From Branchiostoma floridae (lineage: Eukaryota; Chordata; Leptocardii; Amphioxiformes; Branchiostomatidae), in assembly GCF_000003815.2 (NCBI RefSeq), contig NC_049992.1, forward strand, positions 12,158,826 to 12,222,825: DNA of 64,000 nucleotides, in the 5' to 3' direction. The position numbers and the translations under genes are program-made. This document shows, one piece after another, positions 1 through 12,000 of the stretch. The notes under the pieces are model-generated. The model searched no databases. It was not told the origin of the DNA and saw nothing but the letters and a program-made list of their open reading frames with translations. Each line of letters starts with the position of its first letter. Within the stretch, counting starts at the first letter, position 1.

Positions 1-3000
1 ATACAAGAGGAGAGTATCACTGCTTCAACTGAACTCACACATGATATGAGGGCTTCTAAAGCAAGGCTCAACACACAAATGGATGCCAATGGCGCTGGAT
101 CATGGGCGAGTGGACAAACAGACGGAAATCAATGGCTACAGGTAGGGTACATGAGACGATCCTAATGGTATACATTTAGTGTACATAGTATATAGTGTAT
201 ACTCCAAATAGTGTAAAAATTTGCAACTGTCTGATTATATTGGGAATCAGATAAGAGATTGTCAAGGATGATATAGGACATGGTAATGCACCCTCATTTC
301 AGGAGGTGTAGAAGAAGGAAGATTATTTTCTGAACTTCATGGAATCGGCACAGGATACTAGTAGTTGGGAGATAAGACCATTAAACAACAACTTGTGCAG
401 ACTTTTCTGAACTTAGAATGTAACGTTACACTTGATGCTATGAAGATTGCAATTAGCAAATGCAACATGGACCTCAAATAATGCACACAAAAATGTAGTT
501 CTTTCTATCATCTCTAGTGAGTGCTTACAAGGGTATATTTACTGGGTGGTGTTCCATGATATGAACAACATTTAGTACTAATTACAACTTTCCTGTCATG
601 ATTTCTGAGGCCCTAAGCTTTCAACTTATCTCACCTCACATATTATGTCATACATAATATCATCCTTCATCAAACTCTACCTAGATGTAAACTCAATGTA
701 ACTGGCACATGGTAAGCCAAGAAGGACCATCTCCGATGCCAAGTGAATATGTCATACATGATATCATCCTTTATCAAACTCTACCTAGATGTAAACTCAA
801 TGTATAATCAATGTTATGAAAGACTATGTAATACTTGTAGGATTGGACTACATATTACATACTTGCTTAGTTGATAGATCATTAGATTAGAAATTTCAAG
901 CAAATCTTGACTTACTAAAAGCTTGCATGCTGATGCTCCGACTATGTAATACTTGTAGGATTGGACTACATATTACATACTTNNNNNNNNNNNNNNNNNN
1001 NNNNNNNNNNNNNNNNNNNNNNNNNNNNNNNNNNNNNNNNNNNNNNNNNNNNNNNNNNNNNNNNNNNNNNNNNNNNNNNNNNNNNNNNNNNNNNNNNNNN
1101 NNNNNNNNNNNNNNNNNNNNNNNNNNNNNNNNNNNNNNNNNNNNNNNNNNNNNNNNNNNNNNNNNNNNNNNNNNNNNNNNNNNNNNNNNNNNNNNNNNNN
1201 NNNNNNNNNNNNNNNNNNNNNNNNNNNNNNNNNNNAATGATGGCACGGGCAGTATTTTTGTCAGTCACACTTTTCCTCACTTCACTCACTTCAAAATTTG
1301 AGCATCTAGCTTTGGTTAGGGCTGTCTCTCGGATAGGAATCGTGAAATGGAGGTCCCGTGTTTGAGGAGAGCCACACTTTGAGCATGTTAAAGAACCCAC
1401 CACACTTATCGAAAAAAAGCAGGTTTCAGTGGTTAAATCCTACAATCCTATGGTTGCTCCTGGGGCAGTTACTGAGGTCACCTGAGTGCGGCCGAATGTC
1501 AGCTTGCTTCAGACACTTGTGACAGTCATATTGAGGTCACCTGAGTTGTGCAAAATGGCAGCTCCCCTCATACACTTGCAATATAACCCCACCTATTGTA
1601 AGCTCCTTGCAACTCAGCCCCTGGCTGCTAAAAGAGAGTAGTCGGCCCACTCAATAACATAATAACAACAGCATAACAGTCATATCACTTGTTGACAGGT
1701 TGACTTGGGCAGGATGCGCACCATCGCAGGTGTCATCACGCAGGGGCGGAATGGTGTTGCACAATGGGTCACCTCATACAAGCTGCAACATGGTGTCTAT
1801 GAGAATCATCTCACTACAATTGTAGATCTGTCTAATGGCTTAGACAAGGTAATTCGAGTTTAATGAATTCTACAATAAAAATCATCAAGTAAGGATTAAT
1901 GCAAGTAGAATTTTTATTGTAGCCTGACAAGCAACACTCATACTCACTAGATAGAAGCAATACAAGTCATGAGCCATATTAAGGTCTCAGATTTGCTGAC
2001 TGTATTTTATGTAATATTTTAGGTAAATTCTTTTCAATGTTCAATTTGTAGATTTTTCCGGCAAACGATGACAGTGGTACCAAGGTAACAAACGTCCTGG
2101 ATGAAATGATTACAACCCGGTATGTGCGCTTCCGACCGCTTACATGGCATGGCTGGATAGCTATGAGGGTGGAAATCCTTGGCTGTCGGGGTGAGTACAA
2201 ATGTCTGTGTATGATCACTAGCTGTAGTGTATTTACATATTCAGCAGAGCAAAAAATACAACCATGATGTTGAGAATGGGCTAGCATTGTGGGGGTACAA
2301 AATTATGAAGAAATACAGTGGATGAGATATGAATGACTGATAATTTGCAGGATAAAATATCAGTAACACAACACAACACAAAATAGATAAATAGAACACA
2401 ACACAATGTACCACAAATTATGTTGCTTTAGATTGGAAATGAAAAAATGAAGATTAGAATTCTTACCACTTTCTACATTTCACAGTTTATTCTTTGTATG
2501 ATTGTTGTAATATCCTCGCAATTCAGGCTGCCTGGAGGAATATTATGTCTATTGATGAATAAACCAGTCTACAATTTCAGATGAAACACCAGACCCCCGA
2601 TGCCCACCGGAGTACAAGCGATTCCGCTCAGTTTGCTACCAGGCTGTTGATACCCAGCTGAGCTTTGATGAGGCAGAGAGACATTGTGTGGACAATGGAG
2701 CTGTCCTTGCCATGCCACATGACACTGAGACTGTTCAATTCTTGATTAGGTAAACTGAACTCCATGTTTTGTGATTTAGAAACTTGCAGTCAAAATCCTG
2801 CCTCTGGTTTATTTGTCCATTTGAACTTTGTTATTTACTGAAAACAGATTTAACAGATACATGTGCATGACTGATCATTTATGTGATACCTGTAGTTTAG
2901 TCATGAAAGAAACTACATGTACATGATTACTCCAAGTAGGCAATTGTAACAGAATTACATTAGAGGACCTTAATAAGTAATGGTCTAATATTGAACATAT

Positions 3001-6000
3001 TTCTAACTTTTACAATTTTCGTCATTTCCACAGCCTGAAAAATTCCGTGAATCCTAACTCATTGTTCTGGATTGGGCTGAGTGACCGTTTAGAACCGGGA
3101 GTTTTTAAGTGGAATGATGGTAATAGGTTACAACCCAGTGAAACTAACTGGCATCCAGGAGAACCTTCCATCACTTGGAGTGGTGAAAACTGTGTACTTT
3201 ACTTGTCGAATACTTCTTCCAATCTATGGGTTGACCAACATTGTACAACACAGCTTGCCAGTTACATCTGTGAAGTACCTGGTACGTACATCTAAATGTC
3301 CTTATACCCCCCTCACATTAGGCGCGATTCGATCAGACGACGAGTCTGCGAGCTCTAAATTACGAGGAGGCATGACCCTGACGGGGGAGCTCTGCCATTT
3401 CTTTGTCGGCATCAGGGTCATGCCTCCTTGTAAATTAGAGCTCGCAGACTCGTTGTCCGATCGAATCGCGCCTAATGTGAGGGGGGTATAAACAGTGATT
3501 TTAGTTTGATAATCATCTTCTAAATTAAACAATATCTTCCCCTGCTCTACATGAAATATTTGACATTGCCCTTAATGTCAGAGATAAAGTTACAGGTAAA
3601 TTTTTCACTTTGCTGTCAGCCACTGATTTTCATCAGACAAATGTTATGCAAAAGAATATAAGACAACTGTCTAACATTGCATTACTTTAAAAAAAAATTT
3701 CATCCATGAACTTAAAGCACTAAAACACCTCCTTTCCCCTTCAAGTACAAATTAAGTCCTAGTTGTACAAAGTTAACTTAATTTCTAGTTAGTAATACCC
3801 ATTTCTTCACAAAATCCTCCTTTTGTCCACAGCACACTGTCCGTTTATAACTGTAAGTGGTCTGGCTGGTGACAGTGCCAGCAGAATGGGGACTTACATG
3901 CTTACCAACATGGTCGCAGCCGATCGCCCAGTCTACAAACACTTGACACATGATCAGTACATTTATGCCACTTATGACTCTAACCGCCCCCGTCCCGCGT
4001 CATGGTACATTGGACAAGACGTTGGTGCTTTTCGTGGTAAGACACAACATACATTTTTTTGTAATCCTACCATTTTGCTAGCCTGTGTGGGTGCCATCTG
4101 ATTTCTACCAGGGCTCATTGTACTTGCTGCCCTAAAAAAGGGCAGAGAGTGCAAGGAGTCCGGTAGAAATCGGATATTTATTAATTAGCTACATTATGTA
4201 TATATTTAGCTTGAATAATGTTTAACAGGACATTGTCTTACTTACTATAGAATTGTCGTAAACCAAATAAGATAGAATATTCCTTGATTTTTTGTGAGAT
4301 ATTAAAGGAGCTAAGTAACATTGCAATATTTCTATAAAACAAAATGGTCATGGTAATTACATTTCACATGTAGATATTAATAATTGGTGTTATACTTGTG
4401 TTCTCTGAATGATGGACTCTAGCATTTAGTAAAAATCTTAAGATGGTGGCTTATAGTGCTTGCTTCTCTTACCTGCACACACATAATAAAGGGAAATTTC
4501 TTCCAAGACGCAACTCATCCTATTATCATTTGCACAAAACGGTGCCTAGATGCATTACCACCCAATGCTCTGTAAACTCATGAAATAAGTGCTTAAGTTC
4601 ATACTTAAACAGTTTGAAGTGAAAGTATTAGCATTGTATCACAGATTACCTTTCTGTTGTGCAATTCTATTATTCACTTCAAACTGTTTCAGTATGACAC
4701 TTATGAAGTTACATGGCATGATCTGACATTCTAGGAGCTGGACTTCCTTCAGCAGCTGCAGTCAAATTTGAAATCTAGACAATCATTAGGAAGTATATTG
4801 AATTATACTTTTCAGGCTGTCCGTTAGATTACACCCACACCCAAGGAAGATGTTGGCAGATCCACAGGGAGGCAGTGACCTACTCCACAGCATTAGCAAC
4901 CTGTGCTGCCGAGGGTGGTGTCCTCATGATGCCAACAAATTCTGAGCTGAATGGAGCACTAGAAACTCTAGTTAGGGATGAACGTGAAAGCTATTGGATT
5001 GGGTTGACGGATCCAGGGGATGGTGGGCGGTGGACTTGGACGGATGGTTCTGTGTTGGGAGATAGGGATTGTAATAAGTGGAGGTACAGTTGGTAACATC
5101 TATTATCATAATACCGGTACGTTTACGACGATTTCTCTAGCCATACTGATTTGACAAATTGTCAACGCATCATTTTCTCCAGTTACATGTTGTTGTTATA
5201 GGTTACCCTTGCCACTTCTTCTGTGTAACTTTTCTGCCACTCTTGTCCTGCTAAAAGCGTAATATTGTAATTGTAACACGCCGCGGAATTACACGGCGAA
5301 CGGGCGCGTGGTTGGGAGGGGGTACAAAATACCGGTAGGAAGAAACACGGCACAATTAACTGCCGCTATGTACATTTATACATCCTCTGATGTTCCTTCC
5401 TTTTCTGTCAGTAAATGCATAAAACATAAACCTGCATGAGCATACAAAATGTCATGAGAAAATGGACGTATACTGTCAAGAATTTTCATTTAACTTCTGT
5501 CCGTCACAACCGCTATGACGTAACACTTCACTGCTAGCGTAGATATAAAAATGGCGGGAAAATGGCTGCGTACGTTCAATTTTGCCCATTCAGTCGTAGA
5601 TCCGGGCTATTATGCAACGGTTCTTCACACTTTTACATGAGTTGTAGGTCACCAACAGAAATTCAAGATTGTTGTTGAATCATGTTCGTCTTGTGCCGTG
5701 AGCATGTGTAATTATGATCTATATAAATTTGGCAATGAATGTGACAGTGTGTTCGTCCCACGACGAGCTGCCTACCCCGAAATTAAAAAAAAAGTATACT
5801 GAAAACTTTTGGCCTTGTTGTCTTCGAATGCATTGTTATCGATGCTTTGTAAATGGTGTATTGGACACCTAGATGTCTGAAGTGTGCACAGCTCAGAAAT
5901 AACTATTGTTGCATGTGTAGATCTCTTTAAGTTCCAGTATTTTTAATCTACCGGTATAAGTCTTACTACCGGTATTATGCCAATGCATGTTACAGAGATA

Positions 6001-9000
6001 CGAGCCTGCAGTCTGGAAAGGGGGAGAACTACTGTGCTGCCATGATGTACGATTCGAGGCATTTAAACTGGCATGTCACAAGCTGTGAGAACACATTCAG
6101 GTTCATCTGTCAAATCAGTAAGTCACTCAATTTAAATGCAATTTTTTTTAACTGCTCATCATCAAGAGATATTGCCATTTTCTAAGTGTTGTGTGAAACA
6201 AGCTGAGCATGGATCATTCTACAGAAGAAAACAATTCATGAGAGTTCTCTTGCATTACATTGTAAATGAGCACCCAAAAATCTGAGTACTGTCACAGTGA
6301 CCATACATAGACATGTATTATTTGAGTTTATCTTAAATGAGTTACTTTTATCGAAGAAGGTTTGTAAGGTTTTATTATCAAATATTTCAATCAAACATAA
6401 AATTTTAGAAGTACAAACATCAGTTAGATTACTCAAATCACTAATCTTAGCTAATAAATTTTCCACAATACATTAACACAGTGAACACTACTTGTTGCAC
6501 ATGTACATTCTGCCAATGATATACATTGTATTGATCTTATAATTATTGTGCCATGTTTTGATCATGCTTGGATTTTGTGCAGGTACCCTTTATACAGGTG
6601 GAACAAGTGCCCACCCTGCCAAGAAAGTGTTTTGGTTCAGAAAAGTTGACTCTACCTGGACAATAATGCCTCAGCTTCAAGTTGACTGCCTTGGTATGGT
6701 TATTAGAATTTCACCTCACTATTTGACCAAGTGTTAAAGTAAACATGGTTTGATAGACATGCAATGTGATCTCTCATTATTCTGTTGGGTACCACATTTA
6801 GTGGAAATCGTGGCCTTTTCAAGAACGTCTGACTCTACGATACCTGACATATGCACTCCTCAAGGATCTTGCTGCATTGGTATATCTCTTTAGATAGACC
6901 ACAGTTTAAAATGCGACAGTCTGGTAACGACAGTCCTATGGGCCTGGCAGAATTATGGGAGTTGACATAATATAGGTAGATTTTTTTCCAAGTGATATTT
7001 CCAAAACTATTTGATATGTATTTTATGCCATTTTGAACTTGCATTTGTATCAAAGTTAGTGGTCATGTTTCAAAAGGTGCTTCATTACAACTTAAGCGTT
7101 AGCTGCACAATACCTCTGGGATCTTAACAATATTTGTGGCCTTTTCAATGCTTTTCATCAAGGGTTTCTTCTATGACATTTGATTTTATTTCTATCATTA
7201 CACTTTGATAGCAAACAAAATACAAGAACTTCAGTTTTGATGTGTCCCTAGCAAAGTAGATTTTAAATCACTTCATTCGTAAAATGTACAATTTTTGCTA
7301 AATATGTTTTGTATTAGCATATGATATAAGACTGACAGTTGTTTCATTTTTGCTCAATGTTCAGATGAAAACCCACTAGGCTTGGTGGCAGAGGTGGCAC
7401 CAAACATCACTGTCTCCTCTGTGTGGTCTGATGCAGAGTTCTGTCAACCTCATGAGAGTCAGCTAAACTCTCCCAGTGGCTGNNNNNNNNNNNNNNNNNN
7501 NNNNNNNNNNNNNNNNNNNNNNNNNNNNNNNNNNNNNNNNNNNNNNNNNNNNNNNNNNNNNNNNNNNNNNNNNNNNNNNNNNTCTTCTTATATTTTGGAA
7601 AAGTCTGCACAATAACAGAAAGGATATTAAGCAAATGAGCATGTGTTGTGTGCATGTGAGCATGTGTCAAGTATCAAGTCATGTTGAAGTATAAATGTAT
7701 TACAGGAACCTCCTTGAAATGTCAAATTTCTTAAATGTACAGTACTGAATATAGCAAATGAGTTTGGTGTTTCTCCATGGTTTGGATGGCTCTTTCCCTA
7801 GATACCAAATGAATCTGGCTTGTATGAACACATCTAAGATCAAAGTATATCTACATGTAGCCAGTAACTGAAGTTGGTTATCCATATGCAGAGTAGAGAC
7901 ATCAAAAAAGGTTTGTTCACAAGTGGCTTCATGTGTTTGTACAGGTGAATCTTTGGTCAGAAACAGCCATCAGTGGAGTCATCACCAAAGGCAGAGCGAA
8001 TGGTGCTCCCTATGAACGTGTAACAGCATACAAACTGCAGTATAGCTCTGATGGGACCACCTGGACTACTTGTACTGATGAATATGGTGAAGAAAAGGTA
8101 AAGAATTTTACATTGTCAGAAGTCTTGTGATTGCATTTACTGAGTATCTTTTGAATATCTGTTAAGTTTTTTTGTATGGCTGAGATGAATATCATGGCCA
8201 AAGTTGCTACCTCTGCCCAATATATCACATGGGTTGAGCCCCTAGGCCTTCTTTAGATAACTTTGTCTAGGTCCTCCTGACCTTTGTTGTAGGACAACAC
8301 ACGGTCTTGGGACTCTTGGCACTAACGTTTTCTATCATTTTAGATTTTCACAGATGACACTTCAGTGGAAGCAAATATTGGGGTAACCCAGTATCTTGAG
8401 GTGCCTGTTTTTGCGAGGTACGTCCGCATTTTACCACAGATGTGGAACACCCATATCAGCATGAGAGTGGATGTGCTGGGACTACTTCCTCAAGGTAAGC
8501 TGGATGGAATTTCATGCAGTTTTCTTTAAAAACATGGAAGCTGGGGTAGTAAAGACAATAATCTTTCAGCTATGGGGGGGTATCAGGTAGAATACTGATA
8601 GCAGCATATTGATGTTTCCATTGCAAATCTGAGCCAATATGATGGCTCCCCAGGTCTTCTTGTTTTCCTAATATGAAGGAAACAGGTGCTCAGATCTCAA
8701 GTAACCTCAAAACAAACAATCTGCCTTTTAATCACTTTTTGATCACTCTTTTGATAACAGTAGATTGTTTTTCTCCTTGGTGCTGAAAAGTTTGAGGTGG
8801 GAGCTGTCTGTGATTTTAGTGACATCCTGAGTCTTTCTTTGCATTTGCTTCAGAGACAACCATTCGGAGGTGTGGCAATCAAGCAACAGAGCTTTCCTGC
8901 CCTGAAAATATGGCCTTATCCATTGTGGATGCTAAATATGGTCGTCAAGCTGCAGTCCCAACATGTGGAGGATCAACCAGCAGCACAGATTGTCATGCTG

Positions 9001-12000
9001 CAGACAGCCTGCCTATTCTAAGGGGGATGTGTGAGGGTGAACAGCACTGCACAGTGGCGGCTAATGGTTACACCAACATCTTTGGCGATCCTTGTCCGGG
9101 GACACACAAATATCTCCAAACCACATACCAATGTGTCGAAAGTATGAATTTTTGTATCTTAAAGAGAGGCTCAAGCCAATAATCTTCCAGTAGATGTAAG
9201 ATGATTAATTCATGTTGCACTAAGAATTAATGTCTTACCGGGTAGTGCTAACTTTTTATAGTTTGCCACTAATGAAAGCCATAGAGTGACAGACAAGAAG
9301 TAACAAAGCCTATTCTTTCTTTTTATCATATTTTCTCATGTAGAGTATATGAAATGAAATTATCAGTATTTTTCAAAACCAAAATGTAATTAACTACTTT
9401 TAGGCTTCTGGTTTCCCAGCATGCTGTACTTACCATTTTGCAACATTATGATTCATTGTGACTGCAAATAAACAATAAACAAGATTCCACCTGGGAGTGT
9501 TGATATGTATGCATGAACTTCACTGAATGAGCCTATAGCATGATTTTGCAAAGGAGATTAGACTGCTTATTAAACACATTGATTTTCAAGGTCCTTTTGC
9601 ATTACCAATGGCAGGTTGGAGTGAATGGTCAGTCTGGTCGGACTGTACCGTCTACTGCGGCAGCGTCGGGGAGCAGTCTCGTGTGCGTACATGTGAGAGT
9701 GTGCTGTCGTGTAAGGGGCTGGACTTACAGACACGGGATTGTGGAGACATTCCATGTGCTGGTTTGTGTTGGCATAAGCCACTCCTGTCTATCTTGTTCC
9801 TTACTTAGTCCAAGTCATTGTTATCAATATGTTGATAAAGTTTAGACATCTAGGTAATAAGATATGCCAAATAGTAATTACTCAAGCAATTGGATATGAT
9901 TTTGGATATGGTCAGACATTTCAGATAACATCCATTATCTTTCGTTGTGACACTGACAGTGTCAGTGACAGTGATAGATAATGAATGATATCTAAAATGT
10001 CTGACGGTGTCCAAAATCATATCCAGTTCAGGGCTCAAAATCCATTTTTGGGAGTGCACCCAGCACCCAAAAATTTTTTGGTGCACCACTTAAGTTTAAG
10101 TAATAACCTAATAATAAAACTTAGTTACAAGCTATCAAATTCTTAAATGACAGACATTTTATTATCTTTCCAACACTTAGATGTCAAGAATATGACGTAT
10201 ATTAGTATACTTTGATATCTTTACATACATAAACCTAAGAAAATATTTGGGTGCGCCCTGTGCACCCACAGAAAACAATTGGGTGCACAGCTCTAATTTT
10301 GGGTGCACCTGGGTGCACATGCACCCAGTATTTTGAGCCCTATAGTTGCTTGTAATGAGTAATTACTATTTGCTGTATTTTTATCAGTAGTCTCAGAATG
10401 ACCAAAATGTTAAGTGCTTTCCAAGTTCACACTCTAAAGATGGGTGCAAGACAATTGACTCAGGTCACAAAAACAGGTCAGGTCTTCAAAGACTTATTTC
10501 TGGGTGACTGCCTAATTGTTGGAATGTCTTATTACATGTACTAGATGCTTACATTGACACTGGTCAGCATTGGTGCAAGGAAAATTGACTGCAAGACATT
10601 GCATGGATGCCATTAACCCTCTCTGACTGATCTATGGATATTCCTTACAACAGCAGGTGCCAGTAATTGGAATATGAAGGGTGCATACAGTCATCTTCTA
10701 TTCATAAAGCAGATAATAGATCACAGTTTTCATCATATTAAGCAGACAATATCTGAATCAGTAAGCGTATCATATAATCTGTGGCCAGTCAATTTGCAAG
10801 GAAGGGGTCCCTCCTCTAATTATGAACACCCTGAGATGATGTTGCCTTCAATGTACACTAACTGCTTTTTCTCCAATCTTTGTGATCTTTTTTTTTTCTG
10901 ACAGCATGGAGAGAGTGGAATCCATGGAGTCCGTGTTCCATCACTTGTGGTGATGTTGGCAGGAGGAGCAGAAGCCGATCTTGTCATGGCAAGGGAGGCT
11001 GTGTTGGCAGCTCCAGGGAACATGAGATGTGTAACATGGGGCGTTGTGCAGGTATAAGTCTTTTAAACAATGAAAAATCAACATAGTTTACTGACAAAAT
11101 AAAACTAACAGCTTATCACCACTGGCTTTACTGACTGGGTCTGTACCATTTAAAGGTCATAGAAATTGGCTTAGTAATCTGATTTCTTGTTCCAGTGTGT
11201 GTCATAGTTATTGGGTGACTATTTAGGGCTGGCATTGAGGGCATGTTTTGTACCAGTAGAATACAGTCAAGACATTTTTAATAATAACCTGTATAAACTA
11301 CATGACTGGTAGCAAACAAAGCATCATTTGAAGACAGCATATGCACAGGAAAAAATCATTTTAACTGATAACATATACTAGTCTGTACATTCTATGGTTG
11401 GTAGGGCAGAAAACATATTAAAATAATGTTGTTTGCCATTCATGTGTATTACAGATGCTGTAATGGGTGACTGTGGCTTTGACAAGGAGAACTTGTGTGG
11501 ATACACCCAAGAACGCGGGGATGATGCAGACCTGGTCCGAGAGTACTATAATTCTAACCCATATATCCAAGGCAAGATCTGGAACATTGTTATCTATCTA
11601 TAAGGACAATGTCTAGATACCTATTTCTTACTTTGTTGTTAAACCATCTGGGTGCGTTATGTATTTAACAACTGTTTTTGCCACCTTACAGGATATGTTG
11701 TATACCCCCCTGCACCTGATGTCATGGTCCGACTCACGTCACCTTTAGTGTCGTACCACACATCAAGGTGTCTTAAGTTTGAGTATCGCAGAAGGCATGG
11801 TTACCACCAATTTGCAGATACTTGTAGTGTGACAGTTTACATAAGGTGAGATGATAAGGTCTTTATTGGAGATTGTTTTACCTATATTTAGGCTAGGTTT
11901 TCTTCCAGCTTCTTTATGTGAAGTCATACTTCAATTTCTTATCTGTTGTCTTGAGATTTCAAACGTCTTGAATAGTAACTTGTACTTGATAAACTTTCTC

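Larger units (their letters stand above)
1..2190 (+). other. Receptor exons: first F5/8 type C (discoidin) domain
   Basis: Exons 1-141 (continuing from before the window), 1699-1848 and 2052-2190. The translation begins [18 protein letters not shown], continues with a WLQVDLG stretch, and ends [13 protein letters not shown]...MRVEILGC. These are the hallmarks of a coagulation factor 5/8 type C (discoidin) domain, which binds lipids or glycans at cell surfaces. The introns fall at phases 0, 0 and 1. The second domain of this type (7365-8494) has introns at the same two internal places, so the two are probably old duplicates. The first intron contains the 253-base gap at 983-1235. Confidence 0.88.
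3833..6693 (+). other. Receptor exons: unassigned module split around a lectin cassette
   Basis: Exons 3833-4036 and 6583-6693, both phase 1-1. The first reads CPFITVSGL ... MGTYMLTN ... [19 protein letters not shown] ... [10 protein letters not shown]; the second reads [12 protein letters not shown] ... FWFRKV ... [13 protein letters not shown]. Joined, they give a module of about 105 residues starting and ending with Cys, rich in aromatic and beta-type residues. I recognise this pattern (MGTY, VYK, W-IG, then a second W before V-x-C) as recurring in invertebrate extracellular proteins but cannot name the family. Two exons encoding a complete C-type lectin domain lie in the intron between its halves. 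Confidence 0.6.

Noticed and set aside
3114-3532. Open frames on both strands over the fold-back element
   Set aside because: They share the same peptide on both strands only because the DNA is an inverted repeat; there is no independent coding evidence.
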